DNA from: Denitratimonas tolerans
GTDB lineage: Bacteria > Pseudomonadota > Gammaproteobacteria > Xanthomonadales > Xanthomonadaceae
Assembly (NCBI RefSeq): GCF_037203605.1
Contig: NZ_JBBDHC010000002.1
Coordinates: 220,888 to 284,887, forward strand
Reading direction: 5' to 3'
DNA: 64,000 bases
Positions within the stretch are counted from its first letter, which is position 1, and every line of letters starts with the position of its first letter. A model generated the notes under the pieces. It saw nothing but the letters and a program-made list of their open reading frames with translations. It was not told where the DNA came from and did no database searches. Below, piece after piece: positions 17,381 through 27,052 of this stretch. The translations under genes and the position numbers were made by a program.

Positions 17381-17437
17381 GCCGCAGGGCCCCGAACCCG
17401 CGCGCTGGCGGCACCCGCGCGACCTGTTCGATCCCGA

Positions 17438-18346
17438 TCACGGCGCGCCCTTCCTGTCGCCCTGCCCGACCGGCGCATTCCACTTGTTGTGGCGCGACAG
17501 GCGCGCGAGCTCTTCCGGGGTGAGCATGCCCTGGTGGCGCTGCCCGCGGATCACCCAGGTCGGATAGCTGTCGATGCCCTGGCTGGCGCACTCGAAGGCA
17601 ATCGCGCCGGTGCGACCGTTGGGACTGCACTCGACATAGGGCAGCGCGTCGGCGGCGCGACCGAACAGACGGCGCTGCTTCTGGCAGTTGGGGCACCAGA
17701 AGGCCCCGTAATATTTCGCGCCGCTGTCCTTCAGATGCACCGCCAGCGCCTCCAGTCGCGGATCGACCGGCGGCGACAGCCAGCCCGCCTGCGCCGCGCC
17801 GATCAGCGCGAGCATCGGCAACAGCACGATGGCATGGGTTCCGAGCCAGCGCGGCCAGCCCGCGGCGGGCGTCTGCGGCGGCCGGCGCGCGATGCAGTAC
17901 GCGAAGATCGCGGTCACCAGCGCGAACGAGGCCAGGCACCAGCCGCAGAACGCTTCCAGCGCAACCCAGCCGACAACGGTGAGATAGAGGCTGACCGCGA
18001 CGCCCAGCAGGGACAGCGTCGCGGCGCGACGCCAGCGCACCGCGGCGGTGCGTCCGGTCACCGCGACGATCGCGATCAGCACATACAGGCCCAGGCCCCA
18101 GAGCGTGATCGGCAGGCCGAACAGGTTCGACCAGCGGCTTTCCTGCACGATGTCGCAGGCCGCACCCTCGCTGCAGAACAGCGCGCCGCCGCCCGACAGG
18201 TGCACGAACAGCAGGTAGGCGGTCAGCAGCACGCCCGCGCCCGCCAGACCCAGGAGCCAGCGGTCCGGTGCCAGCCGCGACCTCTGCGCGCCTGGGACTC
18301 CCGCGCCCGCGCCCTTGCCCGGCACCTTCTTGCGCACTTTGGCCAT
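17438..18346 (-). CDS. VKOR-thioredoxin fusion protein
   Basis: 302-residue membrane protein joining a vitamin K epoxide reductase domain to a C-terminal thioredoxin-like domain. In bacteria such fusions reoxidise or catalyse disulfide formation in the cell envelope, using quinone like DsbB. The VKOR part has about five membrane helices, the loop cysteines 58 and 64 (FCSEGAACDIV) and the quinone-reactive CGWC at 134-137. The Trx-like part has CPNC at 218-221 (GAFWCPNCQKQ), near YPTWVIRG with the usual cis-Pro. Start MAKVRKKV at 18346 has the Shine-Dalgarno AAGGGGAG. It probably heads the transcript through folA. Confidence 0.88.
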   Translation of the reverse strand: MAKVRKKVPGKGAGAGVPGAQRSRLAPDRWLLGLAGAGVLLTAYLLFVHLSGGGALFCSEGAACDIVQESRWSNLFGLPITLWGLGLYVLIAIVAVTGRTAAVRWRRAATLSLLGVAVSLYLTVVGWVALEAFCGWCLASFALVTAIFAYCIARRPPQTPAAGWPRWLGTHAIVLLPMLALIGAAQAGWLSPPVDPRLEALAVHLKDSGAKYYGAFWCPNCQKQRRLFGRAADALPYVECSPNGRTGAIAFECASQGIDSYPTWVIRGQRHQGMLTPEELARLSRHNKWNAPVGQGDRKGAP

Positions 18347-18386
18347 GAATCCGACTCCCCTTGCAATGCTGTGACGATGGCGCGGA

Positions 18387-18392
18387 ATCGTA
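18387..18392 (-). promoter_or_regulatory. -10 element of the VKOR transcript
   Basis: TACGAT on the minus strand, about 40 bases before the VKOR ATG. Divergent from the TATGCT box at 18491-18496 that precedes the gene at 18531. No clear -35 is seen. Confidence 0.4.
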
Positions 18393-18530
18393 GCAGCACG
18401 CGCCCATCCGCGGCCCGCGCCATCCGTGCCGCGCCTGCGGGGAATCGCGCGGGATTCCGACCGATGGGGCAAAAATCCGCCAATCTGGCTTATGCTTGCA
18501 GCCCTCAAGGGCGGAATCCGGGAATCGACG

Positions 18531-19817
18531 ATGCGAGCGCCTCGCACCCTGTCCATCGTTGGCGCCTCCGAAGAAAGCGCGGCACACGTCCGACTGCTGC
18601 TGCGCATGGCCGGCATGCGCCTGGAGCACGCCTGGGCGCTGCAGGACGGCGAAGAGGCCGATCTGGTCATTTTGGAGCCTTCCGACGACGTCGCCTCGCG
18701 CACCCTGCAGGCACGCTATCAGGCCGCAGGCATCGCGTTCGCGATCCTGTGTGACGCCGACGCCGTGGTGATGCACGGGATGGTGCTGCGACGCCCGATC
18801 AAGCTCGGCCAGCTCGTTGCCGTCCTCAACGCCGCCGGCAAACTGCGTGACAACATCCCGGTCGTCACCGGAGCCGACTCGGACTTCTACAACGCCGAAC
18901 TGGGCGATCTGATTCCCGATGGCCGCAGCGCGGCCACCTGGGACCGACCCGAGCACGCCCACGGCGAGGTGGCGGACGATGCCACGCCCGCCTCCACGGT
19001 GGACGCCTTCGAGCTTCTGGTGCACGGCGACCCGCTGGAGGAACCCCTGCCTTCGGCACCGCTGATCACCAGCGACACCCGCATCGAACCACATCGGCAT
19101 TCGGCCACCGCGCGCAGCGCGATGCGGCACAACGAGACAGGGACCCATGATGCCAGTCTGCTGGGCGTTACCCCGATGCAGGTGGAGCCCATCTCGCTGG
19201 GTGACCACTCCCATCTCCCGCCGGCGCAGGCGAGCACCGCCGGTCTGGACCAGGGTCGCCCCGTACTGCCCGCGCTTCTGGCCGAGGGCGCGATCCTCAG
19301 CCCCACCCGCCTCAGCGGCGAGGGCCTCGCGGACCTGATCCTGGATCCCAAGCTGCGCCGTTACTACAGCCGTGCCGGCCTCCACGAGCTGCAGCCCTAC
19401 GTCGAGGCCGGCAGCGATCGCGTCCAGAGCGCGCGCAGCGTCGGCTCGGAACTGCAGCAGGCGCGTGAAAACCAGCGTGCCGGGTCCTTCGACGAACTGC
19501 GCTGGCTGGTGGCGCTGACCACCTCGCGCGGTCGCCTCGATGCCAGCCTGGACCCGGGCGGCAGCTACAGCGTCAGCCATGCCCTGGACAGCGCGCCGGA
19601 TCTGCGCGCCCACGGCCGCATCGTCGCGCTGATGGCGACCCCGATGCACCTGCACGTGCTCGCGCGCGTAAGCGGCGCGCAGATGGAGGAAGTGTTCGAC
19701 GTGGTCAACGCCTACCACGCCATCGGGCGGCTCGACTACGTCCCGAGGCAAAGCCTGCAGGGCTACGCGAAGAAGGATGAGCGCAACCCGTTGTCGCGGC
19801 TGTTCTCGCGCAAATAG
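18531..19817 (+). CDS. Unknown protein with a degenerate receiver-like N-terminus
   Basis: I do not recognise this 428-residue protein. Residues 1-105 read like a response-regulator receiver fold: LSIVGASEESAAHVRLLLRM as strand 1/helix 1, then DLVILEPSDD, then FAILCDADA, and RRPIKLGQLVAVLNAA resembling the KP-turn and last helix. It lacks the phospho-acceptor Asp (Glu in LVILEP). A Pro/Ala/Asp-rich middle (about 125-275) looks disordered. The C-terminal 150 residues are ordered (DPKLRRYYSRAGLHELQPYV; RWLVALTTSRGRLDASLDPG; FDVVNAYHAIGRLDYVP). No signal peptide or membrane helix. It is convergent with pdxH. A TATGCT -10 lies 35 bases upstream of the ATG. Confidence 0.8.
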   Translation: MRAPRTLSIVGASEESAAHVRLLLRMAGMRLEHAWALQDGEEADLVILEPSDDVASRTLQARYQAAGIAFAILCDADAVVMHGMVLRRPIKLGQLVAVLNAAGKLRDNIPVVTGADSDFYNAELGDLIPDGRSAATWDRPEHAHGEVADDATPASTVDAFELLVHGDPLEEPLPSAPLITSDTRIEPHRHSATARSAMRHNETGTHDASLLGVTPMQVEPISLGDHSHLPPAQASTAGLDQGRPVLPALLAEGAILSPTRLSGEGLADLILDPKLRRYYSRAGLHELQPYVEAGSDRVQSARSVGSELQQARENQRAGSFDELRWLVALTTSRGRLDASLDPGGSYSVSHALDSAPDLRAHGRIVALMATPMHLHVLARVSGAQMEEVFDVVNAYHAIGRLDYVPRQSLQGYAKKDERNPLSRLFSRK

Positions 19818-19823
19818 GCCGGC

Positions 19824-20420
19824 TCAGGGATACAGCAGCCCGCGCGTCCAGATGCCATCGACGCGGCGATAGGCGTGGCGATCGTGCAGCCTGAACCGCG
19901 CGCCGTACCAGAACTCGACGGCCTCCGGCACCACGCGGTAGCCGGACCAGTGCGGCGGCCGCGGCACAGCCTGCCCCGCATGGCGAGCCTCGACCTCGGC
20001 GTAGCGCGCCTGGAAGGTTTCCCGGTCGGCCAGCGGCTCGGACTGGAGCGAGGCCCAGGCCCCGATCTGGCTTTCGCGCGGGCGGCTGGCAAAGTAGGCA
20101 TCGGCTTCGGCGGCCTCCACCGGCTCCACCGCCCCTTCGATGCGCACCTGCACCCCGTCGCGCAGGGTCTTCCAGTGGAACAGCAGCGCGGCGTGCGGAT
20201 GCGCCGCCAGCGCACGACCCTTGCGGCTGAGGGTGTTGGTGTAGAAAACGAAGCCGCGCGCATCGAAGGCCTTGAGCAGGACGGTGCGCGCCGACAGCCG
20301 TCCGTCCGGATCCTTGGTCGCCAAGGTCATTGCGGTCGGCTCGGGATCGCCGGCGGCACGCGCGCCTTCGAGCAGCCGGCCGAAGGTATCGAGCACCTCG
20401 TCGGGCAGTACCGCAGCCAC
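19824..20420 (-). CDS. pdxH: Pyridoxine/pyridoxamine 5'-phosphate oxidase PdxH
   Basis: FMN-dependent oxidase making pyridoxal 5'-phosphate, the end step of B6 synthesis and salvage. 198 residues, with AMTLATKDPDGRLSARTVLLKAFD (FMN and substrate region), FYTNTLSRKG, LLFHWKTL, SRPRESQIGAWAS, PRPPHWSGYRVVPEAVEFWYG and the C-terminal R-L-P-like GLLYP end. GTG start at 20420, two bases after the regulator's stop. The final segment is a little shortened relative to the classical WxxxRLxP ending. Confidence 0.93.
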   Translation of the reverse strand: MAAVLPDEVLDTFGRLLEGARAAGDPEPTAMTLATKDPDGRLSARTVLLKAFDARGFVFYTNTLSRKGRALAAHPHAALLFHWKTLRDGVQVRIEGAVEPVEAAEADAYFASRPRESQIGAWASLQSEPLADRETFQARYAEVEARHAGQAVPRPPHWSGYRVVPEAVEFWYGARFRLHDRHAYRRVDGIWTRGLLYP

Positions 20421-20422
20421 CG

Positions 20423-21115
20423 TCAGGTGCGCTCCAGGCGATAGCCGTGCTGGTACACGGCGTTGAGCCTCCAGCCGTGCTCGCCGGACAGCCGGAGCTT
20501 CTTGCGCAGGCGGCTGACGTGGGTATCGACGGTGCGCGTGGCCACGTCGCCGCGGATGTTCCAGATGTTTTCCAGCAGCGTCTCGCGGCTGACCACGCGG
20601 CCGCGACGCCGGAACAGGAACAGCACGAGGTCGAACTCGCGATCGGTGAGCGCGATCTCCTCGCCTGCCACTTCCACGCGACGGCGCGCCACGTCGATCC
20701 GGTAGGGTTCGGCGTCTTCGTCCGCACCGGCTTCCATCTGCAGGTGGGTGCGGCGCAGCAGCACCTCCACGCGGGCGAGCAGCTCGCCCTGCTTGGCGGG
20801 CTTGACCACGTAGTCGTCCGCGCCCTCGCGCAGGCCGGCCACGATGTCGGCCTCGTCATTGCGTGCGGTGAGGAACAGCACCGGCAGGATCGATCCGGCG
20901 TCACGCAGCGCGCGCAGCACGGACAGACCGCTCTCCTCGGGCAGGTTCCAGTCGAGGATCAGAAGATCGATCGAGGCCGCGCCCTGGCGGCGGCGGAATT
21001 CGGTCGCGCTGGGGTAGCAGCGCACCGTATAGCCCGCCTGTACCAGCCAGGCTTCCAGCAGCCGGCTCTGGTCCTCGTCGTCTTCAAGCAATCCTACGAG
21101 TTTGCTGTCGGTCAT
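20423..21115 (-). CDS. OmpR-family response regulator (orphan)
   Basis: 230-residue two-component response regulator. The receiver domain has an acidic pair (LLEDDEDQS), phospho-acceptor Asp in DLLILDWNLPE, Thr in LFLTARN and Lys in VVKPAKQGEL. The C-terminal winged helix is the OmpR/PhoB type (ALTDREFDLVLFLFRRRGRVVSRETLLENIW and TVDTHVSRLRKKL). No histidine kinase gene is adjacent. It sits 34 bases after the exosortase gene and two bases before pdxH, so the three share a transcript. Start MTDSKLVGLLED. Confidence 0.92.
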   Translation of the reverse strand: MTDSKLVGLLEDDEDQSRLLEAWLVQAGYTVRCYPSATEFRRRQGAASIDLLILDWNLPEESGLSVLRALRDAGSILPVLFLTARNDEADIVAGLREGADDYVVKPAKQGELLARVEVLLRRTHLQMEAGADEDAEPYRIDVARRRVEVAGEEIALTDREFDLVLFLFRRRGRVVSRETLLENIWNIRGDVATRTVDTHVSRLRKKLRLSGEHGWRLNAVYQHGYRLERT

Positions 21116-21149
21116 GGGCGCTCCGCAGGAAATGGCGGCCGGCAAGAGG

Positions 21150-21680
21150 TCATGCGGCCGCCGGCAGGCCCGCGTCCGGCGGCGGCGTGCGCCCGGGGCG
21201 CTTGCGACGCGGCAGGTAGCGCAGCCAGATCAGCCAGACCGCCAGCGCATCGAGCACGATCAGTGCCTGCCACAGGTAGAGGTGGAACCAGTCGAACCAG
21301 GTCTGGTTCCACTGGCCGAGATAAAAGAGGCTGATGATGCGGACCAGGTTGAGCGACTGGATCGCGACGAATCCGATCAGGATGCCGACCAGCTTGTGCT
21401 TCCAGGGCGAGGGAAACGCCACGATCGCCGCGATCAGGATGATGACCGCCTCGATGCCGTCGCAGCCCGGCGCGATCCCCACCGCAAAACCGTTGACCTG
21501 ATTCTGGATGATGACGCCATAGGAAATCACGTCCTTGTCCCAGAGCTTGATCAGGAACGCGCTGACCGAAGCCAGCAGGCCGGTGAACGGTTCGGTGACG
21601 TAATCGTGGCCGATGGTGGTGATCCGCAGCGAGAACAGCGTGATCAGGAGCACGACAAAGATGGTGAAAAATCGAATCAT
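21150..21680 (-). CDS. xrtH: Exosortase H-like membrane protein (XrtH)
   Basis: 176-residue exosortase/archaeosortase-family polytopic membrane protein, a presumed transpeptidase that processes C-terminal PEP-CTERM-like sorting tags. The expected catalytic triad is present: Cys73 (APGCDGIEA), Arg114 (LNLVRIISLFYLGQ) and His133 (FDWFHLYLWQ). Length and sequence style match exosortase H, whose known substrates end in IPTLxxWG-CTERM. No such substrate is encoded in the window. It shares a divergent region with aroK. The subtype call rests on recall of the family and is less certain than the superfamily. Confidence 0.82.
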   Translation of the reverse strand: MIRFFTIFVVLLITLFSLRITTIGHDYVTEPFTGLLASVSAFLIKLWDKDVISYGVIIQNQVNGFAVGIAPGCDGIEAVIILIAAIVAFPSPWKHKLVGILIGFVAIQSLNLVRIISLFYLGQWNQTWFDWFHLYLWQALIVLDALAVWLIWLRYLPRRKRPGRTPPPDAGLPAAA

Positions 21681-21722
21681 CCGAATCAGTACGGCGCAGC
21701 CGCCCAGGGAATATGGCCCGCA

Positions 21723-21732
21723 ATGCTAGCAT
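21723..21732. promoter_or_regulatory. Palindromic -10 ATGCTAGCAT serving aroK (and possibly xrtH)
   Basis: ATGCTAGCAT is a perfect palindrome, so TAGCAT reads as a -10 on both strands. On the plus strand it ends seven bases before the aroK ATG, predicting a leaderless mRNA. On the minus strand it would give a leader of about 36 bases for the exosortase gene. Confidence 0.45.
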
Positions 21733-21739
21733 CCACGGC

Positions 21740-22297
21740 ATGAAATCTGCTTCAAACCTGATCCTGGTCGGCCCGATGGGCGCGGGCAAGTCCTCGATCG
21801 GCCGGCGGCTGGCGGCCCGGTTCGGCCTGCCCTTTGTCGACGCCGATCGCGAGATCGAATGCGCCACCGGGGCCGCGATCCCGCTGATTTTCGAACTGGC
21901 GGGCGAGGCCGGCTTTCGCGAGCGCGAGCACGAAGTGCTGGCACGCCTGTGCCGCTCCGGCCCCTCGGTGATCGCGACCGGCGGCGGCGCGGTGCTGCGC
22001 GCCGACAACCGTCGCCTGCTGTCCGAGCACGGCTTCGTGGTGCATCTGGACGTGGACCCCGAGAGCCAGCTGCGGCGCCTCGCCAATGACCGCGCCCGTC
22101 CGCTGCTGCAGCGCCCGGACCGGCGCGAGGTGCTGCAGCGCCTGGGCGAGGAGCGCGCACCGCTGTATGCCGACGTGGCCGATCTGCGCTTTGAAACCGG
22201 CCGCGGCAGCGTTCGCCAGGCCGCCGAACGCCTCGCCGGCCTGCTGTGCGAACACTGGCAGGCTCCCATCCGCCCCGCTCCGGACACCATCCCGTGA
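21740..22297 (+). CDS. aroK: Shikimate kinase AroK
   Basis: ATP-dependent phosphorylation of shikimate in aromatic amino-acid synthesis. 185 residues, P-loop GPMGAGKSS (10-18), FVDADREIE (substrate Asp), FREREHEVL, the glycine motif ATGGGAVL and lid RPLLQRP with conserved Arg. The stop overlaps the aroB GTG start (GTGA), the classical aroK-aroB pairing. The ATG lies seven bases after the TAGCAT box, with no Shine-Dalgarno. Confidence 0.96.
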   Translation: MKSASNLILVGPMGAGKSSIGRRLAARFGLPFVDADREIECATGAAIPLIFELAGEAGFREREHEVLARLCRSGPSVIATGGGAVLRADNRRLLSEHGFVVHLDVDPESQLRRLANDRARPLLQRPDRREVLQRLGEERAPLYADVADLRFETGRGSVRQAAERLAGLLCEHWQAPIRPAPDTIP

Positions 22298-23406
22298 ACT
22301 CCGATCGCGTGCGACGGATCGACGTCGAACTCGGCTCGCGCCGCTATCCCATCCGCATCGGCGCCGGTCTTCTCGCCGATGACGACTGGCCCGCGTTGAT
22401 CCGCGGCCGGCACGTCCTGGTGCTCAGCGACGCCAACGTCGCCCCACTCTACCTCGCGCGCGTGCAGGCGCGCCTGACCGGCAGGGTCGTCGCGGTCCGC
22501 GTGCTCCCGGCCGGCGAACGGGAAAAGACCCTTGCCCGCTTCACCGAGGCGCTGTCCGACCTGGCGGCGCTCAAGGCCAGCCGCGACGCCACCGTGATCG
22601 CGCTGGGCGGCGGGGTGATCGGTGACCTTTCCGGCTTCGTGGCGGCCTGCTGGATGCGCGGCATCGCCTTCGTGCAGCTTCCCACCACCTTGCTGGCGAT
22701 GGTGGATTCGTCCGTGGGCGGAAAAACCGCAGTGGACCTGCCCGAAGGCAAGAATCTGGTCGGTGCCTTCCACCAGCCGGCCGCGGTGATCGCCGATACC
22801 GACACCCTGGCGACCCTGCCCGAGCGCGAACTGTGCGCAGGCCTGGCCGAAGTGGTCAAATACGGCGCGCTCGGTGATGCCGGGTTCTTCGCCTGGCTGG
22901 AAGAACACGCCGAGGCGCTGCTCGCGCGCGATACCGCGGCGCTGGGCGAGGCGATCGAGCGCAGCTGCCGGCACAAGGCCGCGATCGTGGCGCGCGACGA
23001 AACCGAACGGGGCGAGCGCGCCCTGCTCAACCTCGGACACAGCTTCGGCCACGCGCTGGAAACCGCCGACGCCTACGGTGGCCTCCTGCACGGCGAGGCG
23101 GTCGCCATCGGCATGGTGCTGGCGGCCCGGCTGTCGGCGCGGCTGGGTTTGGCACCGGCGCAGGACGGCGCGCGTCTGGCATCCCTGCTCGCGCGCCTGC
23201 GCCTGCCCACGGCGCTGCCGGCGGGCAGCGATCCGGCGCGCCTGCTGAACCTGATGCGGCTGGACAAGAAGAACCTCTCCGGCCGCCTGCGCCTGATCCT
23301 GTGGCACGGACTCGGCCACGCCGTGATCGTCCCGGACGTGGACGAGGCTGCGGTGCTGGGCACGCTCGAAGCAGCCGCTTCCGACAGCGCACGACGCGCA
23401 GGCTAG
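22294..23406 (+). CDS. aroB: 3-dehydroquinate synthase AroB
   Basis: NAD- and metal-dependent cyclisation of DAHP to 3-dehydroquinate, second step of the shikimate pathway. 370 residues with ALGGGVIGDLSGFVAACWMRGI, QLPTTLLAMVDSSVGGKTAVD, KNLVGAFHQP, the metal-ligand region ERALLNLGHSFGHALE and GLLHGEAVAIGM. The GTG at 22294 overlaps the aroK stop and gives the family N-terminus. Its TAG stop is part of the -10 box of the next small gene. Confidence 0.97.
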   Translation: MNSDRVRRIDVELGSRRYPIRIGAGLLADDDWPALIRGRHVLVLSDANVAPLYLARVQARLTGRVVAVRVLPAGEREKTLARFTEALSDLAALKASRDATVIALGGGVIGDLSGFVAACWMRGIAFVQLPTTLLAMVDSSVGGKTAVDLPEGKNLVGAFHQPAAVIADTDTLATLPERELCAGLAEVVKYGALGDAGFFAWLEEHAEALLARDTAALGEAIERSCRHKAAIVARDETERGERALLNLGHSFGHALETADAYGGLLHGEAVAIGMVLAARLSARLGLAPAQDGARLASLLARLRLPTALPAGSDPARLLNLMRLDKKNLSGRLRLILWHGLGHAVIVPDVDEAAVLGTLEAAASDSARRAG

Positions 23407-23409
23407 AAT
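23404..23409 (+). promoter_or_regulatory. -10 element TAGAAT, predicted leaderless start
   Basis: TAGAAT overlaps the aroB stop codon and ends six bases (GCCCGG) before the ATG of the WGR gene at 23416, so the expected start site is the ATG itself. Confidence 0.5.
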
Positions 23410-23415
23410 GCCCGG

Positions 23416-23667
23416 ATGCGACAACTCACGATGCAGCAAACCTCGACCAGCCTCCCGACACCCCGCTTCGTGCGGCTGGTGCTGCAGGAGGACCTGCTCG
23501 GCGGCTGGGAACTGATCCGGGAAACCGGGCAGGCCGGCGGTCGCAGCCAGGTGCGGCGCGCGCTGTTCCTGTCCCGCGCACAGGCCGTGGACGCCTTCGA
23601 GGCGGCCCGCGCCGAACATGCCCGGCGCGGATTCGAGGTCCGCGGCCCACACCCCGATGCCGCCTGA
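23416..23667 (+). CDS. Small WGR-domain protein
   Basis: 83-residue protein consisting almost only of a WGR-like domain: RFVRLVLQEDLLGGWELIRETGQAGGRSQ, then an alpha-helical tail (AVDAFEAARAEHARRGFEV). WGR domains occur in PARP-type and MolR-type proteins and are thought to bind nucleic acid; the role of stand-alone versions is not known. It lies between aroB and hemE, 24 bases before hemE. The preceding TAGAAT box suggests it has its own leaderless transcript. Confidence 0.75.
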   Translation: MRQLTMQQTSTSLPTPRFVRLVLQEDLLGGWELIRETGQAGGRSQVRRALFLSRAQAVDAFEAARAEHARRGFEVRGPHPDAA

Positions 23668-23691
23668 GTCGGCCCCACCCGGAACCACACC

Positions 23692-24744
23692 ATGAAAAAC
23701 GATCGTTTCCTGCGCGCGCTGCGGCGCGAGCCCGTCGACTGCACCCCCGTCTGGATCATGCGCCAGGCCGGACGCTACCTGCCCGAGTATCGCGCCACCC
23801 GCGCCCGCGCCGGCAGCTTCCTGGCGCTGGCGAAAACCCCGGAGCTGGCCTGTGAAGTCACCCTGCAGCCGCTGGAGCGTTTCGAACTCGACGCGGCGAT
23901 CCTGTTCTCCGACATCCTCACCGTGCCCGATGCGATGGGGCTGGGCCTGTATTTCGTCGAAGGCGAAGGCCCGAAGTTCGAGCGTCCGGTGCGCAGCGCC
24001 GCCGACGTGGCCAGGCTTGCCGTGCCCGATATCGGAGCGGAACTGGGCTATGTCACCGACGCGGTTTCCCTGATCCGGCGCGAGCTCGATGGCCGCGTGC
24101 CGCTGATCGGATTTTCCGGCAGCCCCTGGACGCTCGCCTGCTACATGGTCGAAGGCGGCAGCAGCGACAATTTCGCCCGCATCAAGGCGATGATGTACGA
24201 CGATCCGGCCACCCTGCATCGCCTGCTGGACGTGGTGACACAGGCCGTGATCGCCTACCTCGCCGCCCAGCGCGAGGCCGGCGCGCAGGCGCTGCAGATC
24301 TTCGACACCTGGGGCGGCGTGCTTGCGCCGGCGATGTACCGCGAGTTCTCGCTGCGCTACCTCACCCGCATCGCGCAGGAACTGCCGCGCGGCGAAGGTG
24401 GAAATCGCACTCCGCTGATCCTGTTCGGCAAGGGCAATGCGCCGCATCTGGAAGCCCTGGCCGACAGCGGTGCCGAAGGCATCGGGGTGGACTGGTCGGT
24501 GACGCTGGAAGAGGCGCGTCGGCGCACCGGCGGGCGCGTGGCGCTGCAGGGCAACCTCGACCCGGCGGTGCTGTTCGCCTCGCCAGAACGCATCCGCAGC
24601 GAAGCCGCCGCGGTGCTGCAAAGCTACGGCCCCGGCCCCGGCCACGTCTTCAACCTTGGCCACGGCATCACCCCGGACGTGAAGCCCGACCATCTCAAGG
24701 CGCTGGTCGATGCCGTGCACGAGCTGAGCCGCACCGCCCCCTGA
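23692..24744 (+). CDS. hemE: Uroporphyrinogen decarboxylase HemE
   Basis: Cytosolic decarboxylation of uroporphyrinogen III to coproporphyrinogen III in heme synthesis. 350 residues with the N-terminal signature PVWIMRQAGRYLPEYR (substrate Arg pair), the catalytic Asp in DAAILFSDILTVPDAMG, GFSGSPWTLACYMVEGGSS, IFDTWGGVL and the C-terminal FNLGHGITPDVKP. Start MKNDRFLRALRREPVDCTPV is the family norm. Confidence 0.97.
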   Translation: MKNDRFLRALRREPVDCTPVWIMRQAGRYLPEYRATRARAGSFLALAKTPELACEVTLQPLERFELDAAILFSDILTVPDAMGLGLYFVEGEGPKFERPVRSAADVARLAVPDIGAELGYVTDAVSLIRRELDGRVPLIGFSGSPWTLACYMVEGGSSDNFARIKAMMYDDPATLHRLLDVVTQAVIAYLAAQREAGAQALQIFDTWGGVLAPAMYREFSLRYLTRIAQELPRGEGGNRTPLILFGKGNAPHLEALADSGAEGIGVDWSVTLEEARRRTGGRVALQGNLDPAVLFASPERIRSEAAAVLQSYGPGPGHVFNLGHGITPDVKPDHLKALVDAVHELSRTAP

Positions 24745-24784
24745 CCCAGCGCACAGGCGCGGCAAGCGCCGCCCTGACGCCGGT

Positions 24785-24790
24785 TACACT
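24785..24790 (+). promoter_or_regulatory. -10 element TACACT of glnS
   Basis: TACACT 25 bases before the glnS ATG, giving a leader of about 20 bases with no obvious Shine-Dalgarno. An out-of-frame ATG at 24808 precedes the true start. Confidence 0.45.
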
Positions 24791-24815
24791 TCCCTTTTCC
24801 GCTCCGCATGCCGCC

Positions 24816-26539
<1,724 letters not shown>

Positions 26540-26540
<1 letters not shown>

Positions 26541-27031
26541 TGCGCCCCGCGCTGCGCTACTTCGCATTCGCCGTGCTGCTGGTGCTGCTGGCGGCCTGCG
26601 GCACACCGCGCGAGGTGGCGGCACCGGAGGATGCGGACGCCGCGCCACCCGCGGCCGTCGTCGCCGACTCGTTCGAACCCGACGACGCGGACGAGGAGGA
26701 GCGGTACACCCTGGACGAGGACCTCATGCCCCCCGCGAAAGGCGATGCCAGCACGGCCAAGGACGGCACCGGCGCGATCGGCGAAGTCGACTATTCGTGC
26801 CGCATCGACGCCGACTGCGCCGTCAAGAACGTCGGCAACTGCTGCGGCTACTATCCGGCCTGCGTCAACGTCGACAGCCCCACGTTTCCCGATCAGGTGA
26901 AAGCCGCCTGCGCGGCCTCGGGCACGAGCGGCGTCTGCGGTTTTCCCGCCATCAGCGGCTGCGAGTGCGTGCAGGGGCGCTGCGAAGCTGTGCGCACCGG
27001 ATTCCTGCGCGAGGACGGCCCGGTCCAGTAG
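26540..27031 (+). CDS. Cys-rich lipoprotein of unknown function
   Basis: 163-residue predicted lipoprotein. A signal peptide with lipobox LAAC places the lipidated Cys at 20. Next is an acidic, Pro/Ala-rich linker (about 24-85, with DDADEEER), then a compact domain from about 85 to 155 holding ten cysteines (SCRIDADCAVKNVGNCCGYY, then spaced Cys to GCECVQGRC). The even Cys number and spacing suggest a disulfide-stabilised periplasmic or surface domain. Translationally coupled to glnS by a one-base overlap, which is unlikely to reflect function. Family not recognised. Confidence 0.82.
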
Positions 27032-27052
27032 CCGACCCGCGTTGCGGCGGCC

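Noticed and set aside
14679..17567. A 962-codon plus-strand frame over thyA, lgt, rlmI and dgkA
   Set aside because: Shadow of four recognised minus-strand genes; no start signal and no domain.
21112..24765. A 1217-codon open frame on the minus strand over aroK, aroB and hemE
   Set aside because: It lies antisense to well-recognised genes with exact family motifs. Long antisense frames are expected at this GC content, and its translation is low-complexity and matches nothing.
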